DNA from: Vesta saturnalis | Taxonomy: Eukaryota; Arthropoda; Insecta; Coleoptera; Lampyridae | Assembly: GCA_036346205.1 (NCBI GenBank) | Contig: JARFJB010000928.1 | Span: 1,611,001 to 1,675,000 of the forward strand | Length of the DNA stretch: 64,000 nucleotides | Direction of reading: 5' to 3' | The notes under the pieces: model-generated | Databases searched by the model: none | What the model was told of the DNA's origin: nothing | The model's input: the letters and a program-made list of their open reading frames with translations, nothing else | Position numbers and translations under genes: made by a program | In this document: positions 21,974-33,774 of the stretch, one piece after another | Layout: each line of letters starts with the position of its first letter | Position numbering within the stretch: position 1 is the first letter of the stretch

Positions 21974-24406
21974 TGAATATATGGTTTTAATATTATGCTT
22001 AGAAAAATACGGCCTACAGGTGTCCTTTCTGTTCAATACAAAATGAAGTATTTACATCTGGAAAGTGCAAAGACTGCAGTATTTAGTTTTGGTTTAAGAT
22101 TTTGAATATGTCCGTGCCAATTGAAATTATGATCTGACGTAGCTCCGAAGAAATTTCAGGTTTTACGCACATCCAGCTTGAAGTTGGTTAAATTTACCTG
22201 TGTTATTTCCGATGTTAAATTTTTTTTATAGATTAAAATATTTGTTTTTTTAAGATTATCTAAAAGTTTACGTACATTGAACCAGTTTAATAAAATTTCA
22301 AGTGAAGTGTTAAGATGACAAAGTAAGTTAGAATTTTGACAGTTTATATATAGTAACATTCATATCGTCAGCATATATTGCTATATTATCTGAGGAACTA
22401 AAATTTTGTGGAAGGTCATTTATAAATAACATAAGCAGTATGGGTCCAAGAACTGAACCTTGAGGTACACCATACCTTATTAATCACATTTTCAATGTTT
22501 CCTCAATAATTTTACCTGTACTAGACACTCTTTATATTACTACATATTGATACCTTTGACTTAGGAACGAGTTAAACAAATTCCAGGTCGTGCCTCTAAT
22601 TCCATATGAATATTGCTTCGACATCAATAAATCATATTCAACCAAGTCACAATTTATTGACGCCACCACTTTAGTTTCATTTTGTGAGGTATGTATATAG
22701 TTTATCATACTTTCTAAAGCTGATAATGTTGATCTATTTGATCTATATCCATGTTGTGCAGCACTGATCATGTTACATGATTCCAAGAAAAGTATTAATC
22801 TATTTTTGAGAATTGATTAAATTATTTTTGATACTGAACTTAGAATCGAGATTGGTCTATAACTGTCACGGTTTCTTGTACATTTAGATTTAAATAACGG
22901 TTTTATTTTAGCTATTTTACATTATTTTGGAAAGACACCGGAAGTAAAGATTGAGTTTATCAAAGCAATTAAAGGTTTATGCAAAGCGGCGAAAGATTTT
23001 TTATACATTTGTATAGGAATATTATCTAGCCCGCATGTACTTGTATTATTTAATTTATTTATAACTCTATGTAGTTCTTCGTATGTTATGGGATATGGAT
23101 AGAAAGATTTTTGTACAGTCTGGATGGGTTTTGTATTGTATGTACCTGGAGGAATACCTGTTAAACTTTGTTCAGCTATTGACACAAAATAATTATTAAA
23201 AATATCTGCAATTGTACCTGCATCGTGAATTATAGTATTGTTTATGTTAAGAGTTAACGGTTTAAATGTACGTGTTTTTCTATTTAGATTAGAATTAATT
23301 AATTCCCAAGTTGTTTTACTTTTGTTGGTCGTTTGTGATAACCTCTTTTAGTACTCCGTTATATTTCCTGTAATAATTAATTAAATGTACTTGGGGGTCT
23401 TTCCTTATCCTGAAATAAAGTTTCCTTTTTATATTACATGATACTCGAATCCCTTTTGTAATCCAATTTTTTTTAATTATTTTTTAAATATTTCTTCAGA
23501 GAAAAATATTTATAATATAACGGTTGTATAATTTCATAGAATTTGGTGACAAACATATCCACGTTATTTTCTGGACAAAATACTTCCCAATTTATATTAT
23601 CCAGATGTTTTTTGAATGAATCTAGGTTTTTGACATTTACATTATGTCGAAGTATAAAAGTTCGTTTATTTTTAATATTGTTATTATTATTATTATTATT
23701 GTATATGAACAGCAAAGCATTATAATCAGAAAATTGTACAGGAATGTTAAAAGTTCTATGCACGCTACTTTCAAGATTCGTAGGAATATTATCTACACAG
23801 CTACTCGAACATTGGCACACCCTTGTGGACGTACTAACGCAACATTTTAAACCATAAAAACTCGTTATATTTAACAACTTTTGTAACAATAAAGAATTTT
23901 TAGAAAATTTACATTGAAATCACCGCAAAGAATAATTTTTTTTATGGTTTATGACCTTATCTAATGCTTGTTCCATACTTTCCAAAAAATGCTGTGGCAA
24001 CGATCCGGTCTGTATAATGATATTATTGTAGTTGTGTTAACCTAATACCACAAATTTCAAAGTTCATTTCTATAGATAATGATTCTAATTCTGGGATCTT
24101 TTCAAATTGAATACCTCTCTTGAGAAATATTGCTATTCCTCCATGTTTATAAGTTTCACGCGTGAAATAAGCTGCAATTTCGTAGTTATCAATATTTATC
24201 ATTAATAATTCTTCCTCTCTCAACCAATGTTCATGAAAGCATAAAACGTCAAAACTACTATACTCCTGAAAAAATAATAAGAGATCGTCTATGTTATTTG
24301 TAATACCTTGAATATTGAGGTGAAGGACTGAGAGGGAAGGTTTATTTAATTTCTTATATCTATGGAAAGAGTTGAATGAAAAGAAGTATTTCAAGAAGCA
24401 CTGCAA
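21970..24406 (-). pseudogene. CR1-like ORF2: endonuclease plus reverse transcriptase, many frameshifts
   Basis: The N-terminal AP-endonuclease domain starts LSVLHLNIQGITNNIDDLLL (about 24280-24335). It keeps the Glu block DVLCFHEHWL, then the HGGIAIFLKRG region and CGDFNVNFL (about 23900-23930, in another frame). The end of the domain is TRVCQCSSSCVDN (about 23785-23830). An Asn run from an (ATT)n expansion interrupts it at about 23680-23705. The RT domain shows PYPITYEELHRVINKLNNTS and CGLDNIPIQMYKK (22995-23100), AAQHGYRSNRSTLSALESM (22705-22760), VPQGSVLGPILL (about 22440-22475) and the catalytic YADDMN (about 22365-22385). A segment is missing before KDTCRPYFSKHN near 22030. The start overlaps the end of ORF1 by a few bases in a shifted frame. 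Inactive. Confidence 0.9.
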
Positions 24407-25473
24407 TCTTCACTATTATTATCCTTTGAACAGCTCTCATCGTCACTTTCACCTTCATCATTATTAATCACTGTGTTTTCTGTCGCACTGTTCACTTCAA
24501 TTTCTGTTTCACTAGGATTACTGCTCTTAATCTCATACGTGTTGCGTAAATCTTTAAGAACGCTAGTTCTGTTTATTTTAAAATTAGTGGATAAATGATA
24601 CTGAATACAATTCACAATAATTTCTGCTAACTTAATTTTTCCGGTCATATTATAATGAAGACCATGTCGTGTGTACATGCAGTGTGTATGATTATAATTA
24701 ACGTCTATAAGAGGTACAGAATTACTTAAACCTTTTTCCTTAACAATAAAATTTAGCTTCCTATTTATATTGTAAATGGTATTATTCATTGTCTGTGTAT
24801 GATACGTATATGGTATTGTGCAAATAAGTAAATTAACATGTCTACACTGATTAATAACATATGATATACACTTAGTTGTAAGATTTACACTTTTTCCATA
24901 AATATCGTTTGCGCCAGCTAAAACAATAATAAAATCCTAATAATTGTAATTTTGTATTACAGCTGAAATGTTTCCTGCAACCTTGCTAAATTTTGCATTT
25001 GGTTTAAATATAGTTTGAACTTTAAAATTGCGAGATAAGGCATAACTGTTCAGAGTGTTAGTTAGATAACGACTATGGTTATCTGCCAAGATAAGGATCT
25101 TATTTTTAGGTACCGTTTTATCAATAAAATTACATTTTAAATTACATAATTTTTCATATTGCAATTTTAGTGTATCGTATTCTAATTGTAAAGCATCACA
25201 AACCTCTTTTATCCTATTTATTTCTACCTGTAAGCTTAAATTTTTTGATTTTAATGTATGTAGTTCCAAGATACTTGTATTATAATTAATCTTTAAGTCA
25301 TTAATATCTTCAAAGAAGTCACTGTTATCCTGCATTTGTCTCTCCTTCATTACACTACCATTCTTCAAACAGAACAAAAGTTCATTAAGAAATGCCTTTT
25401 TTAGATTCCTAGTCCTTTTAAATCCATACTTTTGCAGTTCCGCTTTAATTTCAGAAGCCTTTAGATTTTCCAT
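24391..25473 (-). pseudogene. CR1-like ORF1 with coiled coil and SGNH-hydrolase-like domain, one in-frame stop
   Basis: ATG at 25473 starts MENLKASEIKAELQKYGFKR, a SAP-like N-terminus. A Leu/Glu/Lys-rich coiled coil follows (residues about 60-115), then an SGNH/GDSL-esterase-like domain. Its blocks are KILILADNHSRYLTNTLNSY (residues about 125-145), VLAGANDIYG and RHGLHYNMTGKIKLAEII. The last part is an acidic tail ending EDCSAS at 24391. The same frame runs 361 codons, broken only by one TAG (about 24937) in NYNY*DFIIVLAG. In active members the first block is GDSHG-like; here the catalytic Ser position reads Asn, and the Asp of the last D-x-x-H is not obvious. The esterase would be inactive even if the stop were read through. 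Such ORF1 proteins occur in CR1 and related LINE clades. Confidence 0.85.
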
Positions 25474-25480
25474 TATTGTT

Positions 25481-25857
25481 AGGTATCAGTATATGAACGG
25501 TTCAAGTATGTGATAAAACAAAGGTCATGCAACAATCTAAATTACATAAAATTCCTTCTACTATGTACGTCAAAAATTAGAATAGAATGGTTACTGCATC
25601 CACACAATAAGTTGGCCTTGGTTTACAATAATTGATTCTCCGAAAATTACGGGGTCGCATGTAGCTGCTTTGAATTTTTTGATAATTGGATACTAAATCA
25701 ACCATTGATCATTGAATTGATAAATAACTTATCACTACATAGTTTTGCAAAGTTTATCACTTCTTTTACACAAACATGTATCAAAATTATGATTCGTATT
25801 CAAAATTGTCATTAAACCTACTGGAGCACTTAACAAATACGTCCGCACCGTACGGTG
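25481..25857. other. flank between CR1-like element and hexanucleotide array
   Basis: Unique AT-rich sequence with no recognised feature. Confidence 0.4.
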
Positions 25858-26282
<425 letters not shown>

Positions 26283-26329
26283 TAGGAACAGCGGCTCTGC
26301 TACTAAGCTCTCTAACCACTGGAAGCACT

Positions 26330-27401
26330 TACCAAGCTTCTGCTGCTTTACGTGATCCTGAAAAGTACCGATTAATAAACGGCCTATCTACATTGTATGA
26401 GATACTCAACTCTGTCATCGCTGGCAATGTATACCAACATCTGAAACAAAAGAAGCTGTTAAATGAGGAACAGTAAAGATGCAGGAAAGGAAATAAAAGC
26501 TGCAAGGAGCTTCGAATTATGGAATCTATTATCAAAAATGCAATACAACGCAAAGAAAACGTATGCGCTATACAAGGATTTATGATGATAGTCTATGTAG
26601 ACTATCACAAATCCCTGGATAGTGCTCCTTATTTCTGGCTCTTGGAAGTACTCCGAACTTATGGAACTGAACAGCTCATCATAGGCTTTCTTGAATATGA
26701 TATGACATTGTGGAGTAAAAAAATTAACCGGAAATGGTTTCGCTTAGCGGTAAAACCGTTATGGCGAATACTAAATAACGAACAAACAGGTTTTAAGATA
26801 GAAAATGATGAAATTAACTATATTCTCTACATGGACGGTTTAATATTATTTTCCATCAAAACAGCAAATCTGAAAAAAGCTACTAAAGTGCGTAAATCAT
26901 CTTAGTAGCGATATAAAGATGAAGTTTGGTTTAGACAAATACCGAATTAACGTCAACGAGAACGGAAAATAACAAATCATGAAGGCTATAGTACGCAGGA
27001 ATGACAAATGGAGTGGCAGATGAAGTAACTTATAGACACTTGGATTATGCACAATCAAGAGAAATAGAGCACAAAAGGAGTAAAGAAGAACTGAAGGGTG
27101 GGTACGAAAAAAGGCTATATGCCGTGCTCAAAACGGAGGTTTCAGCACAAAATACTACAAAAGCTGACAATACTGATGGAGTATTAATATTGGCATAGTT
27201 TTTATGTCATAAATTGGACAGATACGGAATAGATGAATTTAGAAGACACAGAGGACGGCATCCTCAAAATGCAGTGCAACGATTCTATTTTCCGTGAAAA
27301 CACGGAAGACGATGAATACTTTCGGTCTATCTTATTCACTATAAACAACTCAAAAATCTCCGAAATTATTTTTACCAACAATCCGAGAGTAGTCAATTGT
27401 G
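26330..27401 (+). pseudogene. R4/Dong-like non-LTR reverse transcriptase, 5' portion up to piggyBac insertion
   Basis: RT motifs appear in order: DPEKYRLINGLSTLYEILNS (26350-26415), KKLLNEEQ, CRKGNKSCKEL (26479-26512), YVDYHKSLDS (26595-26625), WFRLAVKPLWRILNNEQTGF (26734-26792) and the catalytic block INYILYMDGLILFS. In the last, the usual Y-M-D-D second Asp reads Gly. Downstream come YRHLDYAQSREIEHKRSKEE (27029-27090) and an LxFGIINW-like stretch near 27210-27225. The last part reads KNLRNYFYQQSESSQL (27350-27400). Several frameshifts and stops occur. The spacing and motif style (CRKG, G+FQGD, DKCR) are those of the R4/Dong group rather than CR1. The gene is interrupted at TTAA 27402. Confidence 0.85.
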
Positions 27402-29494
27402 TTAACCTTCCTAGCGCCCAGTGGAGTGAGTTCTCACCTTAGGGCTTCTTGTTTCACCTATATTTTTTGTTATAACCATTTTATCATACCTATAGTTAGT
27501 TATACTGCACTATGTACTTTCTGGTACATGGTCAAACAAAGCATATTAGAAAAGGTTTTTCAGATCTATTTGAAAATTTGTAGTGCTGCACCCCATGTAG
27601 TAGTAGACGTGGTATACTTTTCCGATACTACTCCTCAAGATTTTTAATATTCTTTATGGTGTCTTGTTTATGTAAAGAATAAGTACTAAATTAAGTGACT
27701 TTGTCTCTGGATAATTTAATTAGACGGTAATTACCATAACTGTTTGATAGGGTGTCGTTAGTTAGCCATATCTTAACTTCCTTGAAGTTATGGAAAACAT
27801 GTCTAATTTCAACTTCGTTAGGGAGGACGCTAATCATGTGAAAGAAAAATTTGGGTTTTGTCACATTACTCATCTATGATTATAATAATTACGGATTAGA
27901 TAAACATATTTGTATACTTCAGACATTATGCAAAATGAAATATTTTACAAATGATAACTTTTTATTAGCCACGGAATGCGATAATTAGCTGATTAGAGCA
28001 GCTTAGAAAAACATCTTGATAGGGTATAAATACGAGTAAGTGCACTTCTTGAGTTTATTGTTAGTATTGCATTTTTAGTGTACAATTTGTGCAAAGATCT
28101 GTTCTAATTGCATTTTTAAAATGGCTAATCAAGTATCATTTTGAGCCCGAAGAATTTTTCAAATGGCTCGAGCTCTTCATCATTCCGGTCAGTAAAATCA
28201 CCTTTTGAATTTTATATGTAATATTAGCGAAATTGTTCTAATTGTTTTATATTTATAGATGAAGAATTCTAGAGTCTAAATGGTCGTTACGAGTTCATTC
28301 GAATTATGTGGCAAAATGATCCATCCTTCAGTCGTCCAATTTTTGCATCAATAATGCCACGAGGCAGATTTTCTCAAATTTCAAGTTGTGTGGATTCGAC
28401 GATAAATACACCAGTGAAGATAGAAGAGCAGCACACAAAATGGCACCTACCTGCGGTCTGGGTGACATTTTTATAAAAAAAAAACTGTGAAAAGCATTAT
28501 AATTCCGGATCACACTGGACAATAGACGAGCAACTGGTACCGTTTCGTGGTAGATGTCCATTCAGGGTCTGTATGACGAGTAAGCAGGCAAGTGTTCGCT
28601 GACGCTGATACATCATATTGCAAAAACTTGCAAATATATTTGGGAAAACGTATTTACCTCTCTGGTGTTAGATGAAGAATTGCTCGACCGAAAACTTACA
28701 TTGTCTGGAACATTGAAGAAAAATAAAGCTTTCATCTCTGTAGAATTTTTGCCCCGTCAGTTACGTCCTGTACATTCTTGGATTTTCGCATATCAAGCAG
28801 TTGTTACCATGGTATCGTACGTACTAAATCAAAATATAACCGGCACACAAAAAGATGGACAGCCGTCCTTTTCATTAATATTATTGACGTTACCGCAGTT
28901 AACGCATTTATTTTATGGAAACAGCTATAGCCAGATTGGAAATCAATTTGGAATTGTGGAAAGAATTAGTAACACCACATATGAGAAGGAGAATAAGCGA
29001 CACTTCCATACGGTCCAGGTTAAATAAAAGGTAATTGAAAATATAATGGCAATATTAGAAGATATCTATCAGTGTTCAACTCAAATCACGAGGTGCCACC
29101 AGAGGGCGAATTTTGGAAAAAAGAACAGTACAATGCGGGTTCTAGATCACAAGACAATAAGGTGCAATCAAAGTGTAGTTTATGTAATGATTTTACGTGA
29201 TCTTAATACAATATAACAAAGAAAGTATGTAAGAAAATGTTAAAATTAATTGTATGCAATGTAATTATTATAATTAATTAATAATTATACTTTAGTATGA
29301 TTTAACAAAAAACGTTTTATATTAAATTTCCCAAATACACAAAAGCTATCAAATATCACAGACAAACAATAATCAGTTATAGTTCAATTGCTAGGAGTAT
29401 TTATAATGTTAAAATGAAAAAAAAACAGCGGAGTGAGTACTCACCTCACCTGGTATCGCCCGTTTGGAAAATCACCTGGAGGCAGGAAGGTTAA
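27402..29494 (+). mobile_element. second piggyBac-family transposon, inserted in the R4-like element
   Basis: TTAA at 27402-27405 is followed by CCTTCCTAGCGCCC and GGAGTGAGTTCTCACC. The right end, reversed, reads CCTTCCTGCCTCCAG, then GGTGAGTACTCACTCC before TTAA at 29491-29494. Terminal 7-9 bp and the subterminal inverted GGTGAG.ACTCACTCC motif match at both ends. The flanking retrotransposon sequence is collinear across the insertion, as expected for a clean TTAA integration. The termini differ from those of the 12.8-14.8 kb piggyBac, so this is a different subfamily. Confidence 0.9.
28260..29200 (+). pseudogene. piggyBac transposase pseudogene, copy 2
   Basis: Recognisable blocks in order are QISSCVDSTINTPVK (28375-28425), HYNSGSHWTIDEQLVPFRGR (28494-28555) with CPFRVCM, LLDRKLTLSGTLKKNKAFIS (28678-28740), TKRWTAVLFINIIDVTAVNA (about 28850-28910) and a late FWKKEQYNAGSRSQDN (29110-29160). 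The last is followed by a KCSLCND Cys pair. The first catalytic Asp block (TIDEQLVPFRGR) is present, unlike in copy 1. The middle between YMTSK and the TLSGTL block is shortened, so the second Asp (T.DN.FTS) is missing. Frames shift several times (near 28470, 28590, 28850, 28910). Inactive. Confidence 0.88.
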
Positions 29495-30140
29495 GGTCTA
29501 ATTGAATTGGACGAAATCTTTATTCCTTTCAAACTAACGGATGAGTTTGCAAATCAACCTAAAATAAAAGGTATTGACGAAGTGAAACAGACTTTGAGAG
29601 AAAATAAATTCACAAAACATCAAATAGCTAATGTGTTCCAAAGAAAACGGAAATATCGACCACATTATTTCTGGGTATTGAACACCTTCTAGTACTCTAT
29701 GCAATAACGCAGTAATGGATCATCCACCAAGCCTTGTGCCAACAGTATTTCAAAGTTCGTGGGACTACACCTTATTATAGATACGAGCCTCCCATCATTT
29801 GTGAAGATGAAAGTATAAGAATATATGGGAAGCGGGTCTGCTATACAGATAAATATCTTCAACACAACGTCCCTGACATAGTTATCACACTTAAACAACA
29901 AAAAGGAACATACCTCATTAATATCGCTGTACCCTATCCCACAAACATACAAAAATCGAACACAACAAGAATATTTAATTCTAGCAGACGAAATCCGTAA
30001 TATATGGAAATGGAGCTTGTCTAAGTAAACCTAATTGTGTAGGATGCACTGCTGAAATACTAACAAAATTGGAACAATATTTGAAAATATGTACATACCA
30101 ACTAGTCACTATAATTCAAAAAGCCTCACTGTGTTAGGAG
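29495..30140 (+). pseudogene. R4/Dong-like element, 3' portion after piggyBac insertion
   Basis: The frame resumes with LDEIFIPFKLTDEFANQPKI (29508-29565). A later frame has LQHNVPDIVITLKQQKGTYL and INIAVPYPTNIQK (29860-29955). PD-x-V-I followed by a Lys-containing strand is the usual C-terminal endonuclease-like motif of R2/R4-type elements. Next comes ILADEIRNIWKW (29981-30016), then GCTAEILTKLEQYLKICTYQ and LVTIIQKASLC with stop TAG near 30138. This order matches the C-terminal third of R4/Dong polyproteins, so the stop is likely the true end of the ORF. The first half between 29570 and 29860 is compressed by deletions. Confidence 0.8.
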
Positions 30141-30295
30141 AGGAGGCAAGTACTATATGTCAGTCTAGAAATACTACTCTACCACACATTCATATGTAAT
30201 GTGCATTACTTGCCTGGAAGGCCGTATGTATAATTTAGCACCTTTACAAGAGAAAATGTCTAAGATAAATGATAATAATAGAAATAATTAATTCA
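30141..30295. other. spacer between two R4-like fragments
   Basis: About 150 bp, probably the 3' UTR of the first fragment. No poly(A) tail is obvious. Confidence 0.4.
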
Positions 30296-31625
30296 AAGGT
30301 GACTCTTCAAGCCCACTGTGGTTCTGCCTTACCACAAAAGCACTCACACCACAACTAATTAAACATAGTATAGGTAACCCTGTTAATGAAACACACCTGT
30401 GGTACATGGATGACTTTAAATTAATTGCAAACAAAACCATCTGAATAAAATGAGTGCGTAGATGGCTTCAGTACCCATGTACAAATGACTGTGGGGTTAG
30501 ATGCAAAACTAGTAGTATGATAAAGTGAAAAAGAACATTAAACTAAGAAGATCCTACGAATATTGCTGAAAAGCGGACTATCGGCCAGAAATCTGTCTAG
30601 AGCTATCAATAACTGTGCAAAGACGTTACTCACCTACACCTTGGGACTACTCCATTGAACTGTTGCCAAACTACAAGCAATGGACAGAACGGCAAAGAGA
30701 TGGTTTAGAAATAACAGAGGAGATCTTTCTCAAAGCGTAGTTGAACGGTTCCACTTACCTAGTAAGCAAGGTAGAAAGGGAATCTCAAGTGTGGGCCTAT
30801 AGCACAGTAAGCAAATCCAATATCTGTGAAAGTACCTTAACGGCAAAACAGCATGGTCAAAATACATCAAACCAATAATAGAAATAGACAATGGGTTAAT
30901 ACTACTAAAATTTGGTGAAAAACAACTGCAGATCCAGTGCCTTTTAAATAAAGACATGAAAGAGCAATAGAAATCGAAACCTTTACATGGAAAATACATG
31001 GTCAATACAAAACATGCACACATAAGCAGTAAAATATCCGAAATGTGACTTGAGAACAGGGACATTCTTTAATGAAATGGAAGCATCTCTTCCCATGATT
31101 CAAGGCCAGATTATATCAACTTGCAGCCACAGAAAACGAATGATGAACGAATAAGTAACAAAATAGCGAATATCATGCACAAAGAGCTCAAGAAATACGA
31201 TATGAAGCATAACGACAGCGACTCTTTCCACAAGCACCAGTCATCGCCGATAAGATGATAACGTAAGAATCTATGGGAACAGAAAAATAAAAACTGTAAA
31301 GACGATCGAACCTTACATACCCGACATAGCGTTAACTCTGAAAACCGAAAAACTTACTTGTACGTTATTGATATTTCAATACCTCTATGCGCCAATATAT
31401 CTAAAAAAATAAGCAGAACAGGTTAACAAGCACTTACCACTAACAGATAGGTGCGTAGGATGTAGAAAATGACTGATGTGGAAATTATTCCCATAATCAT
31501 AGGATGCACTGGGCAAATATTTGTAAAATTGTACAATAGCTTGAAAACGTTAAAACGTCAAAACACTGTATATACCGATGCAGAAATCTGTGCTAGCCAG
31601 CACTGTTAGGATAGTTCTAGTAGAG
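30296..31625 (+). pseudogene. second R4/Dong-like fragment (RT to C-terminus)
   Basis: The fragment starts within the RT domain at FKGDSSSPLWFCLTTKALTP (30295-30350), then THLWYMDDFKLIANKT (30391-30440) with both catalytic Asp residues intact. Further pieces are KLLTYTLGLLHWTVAKLQAM (about 30622-30682), RTAKRWFRNNRGDLSQSVVE and RFHLPSKQGRKGIS. Near the C-terminus come KTYLYVIDISIPLCANI (31350-31400) and EIIPIIIGCTGQIFVKLYNS (31480-31540). It is in the same orientation as the fragment before it but is not a continuation, since RT motifs are repeated. Stops are frequent. Confidence 0.8.
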
Positions 31626-31689
31626 TAAGACACCATTACTGATAGTGACACAGCAAACAGTCCAATCGCTTAACCTGTTGCATCGACAT

Positions 31690-33110
31690 TATCGGGTATC
31701 TCCAACCAGGTGGTGCACTAATTCTGGTCAATCCCCTTTATTTTTGAGTGCTATTGTTTTAGAATTGCAAAACAAATTTCGTCGTTTTCATATCGCAAGA
31801 ACATTGATTGACTCAGGAAGTCAAACCGTTTACATTAGTTCTAGTTTAGATTAGGATACATTACTATTCAATTTGGAAGTTCAATTTTTTGTATTAGACC
31901 AAATTTGTTGTAATTTGCCTTCGTGGCCTTGTTGGCATACCTTTAGCTCGTCTTTGTTGGTTTGAAGCAGTCGCCCTACAGTATCTTGTCTTGCTATCAG
32001 CCGCTCCTCGAGTAATCAAGAACATTCCGTTGTTGCTTCGCTAAATAATCATCCGTCGTTGTCTAAGAACAAAACTATTTTTGCATGCATCATTCGCTTT
32101 CGTTATAACATCGAACATCGCCAACCTCTCATCTCACGAACGCCATAATGATTTATTGGTTATTTCTAGAACTGTCCGAGAAGAAGTGTGATTTTAACAA
32201 ACTTTGTTCGTGCTAACCCCTACCGAGATAGTTTGCTCCCATGGTGGGCTTTGACAATTTAATTCGTGTTGGTGGTACATCTTGAAAACCTTTTGTTATC
32301 AATGCCACAATATACTTGATACTACAAAACTTCTGGATTATTTCTGCTCGTCGTTAATTTCGTCATTATTTACCATAATGCAATCGTTGTTTTCCGGCGA
32401 ATCCCACCAATTACTGTCCTACAATGGGAACTTTGCTTTCTTTTTTATTATCGTTGGTTATTTCGCTGAAACTTTGACCAGCTAGTATCCGTGCAGCCAG
32501 AAATTCTAAATCTTATCCTTGAACTTTTATTTCTTTTGGCACCAAAGCAATACTTTGGAAATCGCGTCATAATTGTCCTCAGAGGCGTTAGGATGCTCTT
32601 AGACATTTCATCGTCTGTCGTACAAATCTTCAACGATTGTGTTATCAATCTCGTCGGTGTTCAGACAGAATTCAACCAGCTAATAAAGAATTACGTTGAG
32701 CCACGAACCATTTCGTGATCGTTTAACCCTTTTTAATTTAAGAAATCGGTGCTAAATATGTCGAAAAACACCTTCTTATCATCGTTGCAAGTCACTTTAT
32801 AGGAAATGTGTACCGTTATCGCAAAAATTAAACTACACTTAGCTTTAGGCGGTTTTGTGTAATTATTATCGATGCCAATAGCCTGAATAGCTCAATTTCT
32901 GGTCATTTTTTGACCTTAAAAGCCTTGTCGGCCCCTCCTAATCCTGGCCTTTTCCATTTATCCATATTGGTGTCTATCCCGTTGGCAACTAGAGCAGAAA
33001 TTGTAACAAATCATCGTGTTGGTGATGACTATGTGCATACTCTCTACCTGTGGCTGGGATACAGGTAAACAACTCGCACCTGCAGATGATTGAACTGTAA
33101 TTCTAGTGTA
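31690..33110 (+). pseudogene. BEL/Pao LTR-retrotransposon pol relic (protease, integrase)
   Basis: The retropepsin-like piece is LFLSAIVLELQNKFRRFHIA, then RTLIDSGSQTVYISSSL (31737-31850). A-L/I-D-S-G-S-Q is the BEL/Pao protease signature. RT and RNase H are missing or unreadable. The integrase N-terminal region follows: DNLIRVGG (about 32255-32280), LQNFWIISAR (32325-32355) and CNRCFPANPTNYCPTMG (32380-32430), the Cys pair and conserved L-M-G/T-M-G context of BEL integrases. A later piece, GHFLTLKALSAPPNPGLFHL (about 32905-32965), matches the post-integrase 'TPGHFL...L P..DL' region. Heavily deleted, no flanking LTRs identified. Non-functional. Confidence 0.75.
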
Positions 33111-33774
33111 AGATGAAACCGCGTCCTCATTACTATGTCGGGTTGGTCGGATTGAAAACTAGTGCTAGGATTAGCGGAGTTATGAAATGTCCTTTAGCTA
33201 AATTGTGCGCTTTGCCTCTCAATAGTCTTACATTTAGTTTACCGTTTATTTATCGTGGTTAGGTCTGTTAGAACTTAATAGGCGGTACGTTGCGTGCTTA
33301 AAATAAGTACAATATTCCTTAAGAACCATCCTGTATATAGTATATTTGAAACGAATTTAGACGTCTTGTGCCTCTTCTTTACTGTTATATTCAATCACCA
33401 AAGTAAAGTCTGCATAGTATTCGCTTTAATAATGCAATGATAAGTATGGAAGCCTGTAAAATAAAATAGGTTTTAGCAATTGGCCTTATTGTAAACTACA
33501 ATGCCTGGTCGTCATAAGAATGCACACAATTGGGCATTAATTACATTTGAGAAAATGGTAAATTCTCAACATACACGATTTTTTTGTATTTATACCTTTT
33601 TATCATCGCTGTTTGTTTAAAGCAAAGTAGATAGCTTTAAATGAGATACATTTTTCGTTTTCCTAATACAATAATCAATTATTTTGTTCATTATGTAAAT
33701 AGAATTATTTGAAGAGATCGTGTTTACTCTCAATTACCTATTATTGACAGATCGGAAGAAGTTAACTTAAATAT
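33111..33774. other. intergenic stretch, nothing recognised
   Basis: AT-rich sequence without a readable frame. An LTR of the BEL/Pao relic could lie here but I cannot pair it with another copy. Confidence 0.35.

Larger units (their letters stand above)
17270..25480 (-). mobile_element. CR1-like non-LTR retrotransposon, split by a 4.1-kb nested block
   Basis: Read leftward, ORF1 (25473-24391) is followed by ORF2 endonuclease and RT (24406-21970). There is then an unrelated block (21969-17756), and then the RT C-terminal tail (17755-17520) with about 250 bp of AT-rich 3' UTR. The part before the block ends KDTCRPYFSKHNIKT. The part after it resumes FYNTRKKNQCSLQISKKSSH. These are consecutive segments in CR1/jockey-type polymerases, so one element was interrupted. 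Both junctions are (TA)n tracts. The exact ends of the element are not defined; the 3' end is only estimated. Confidence 0.85.
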
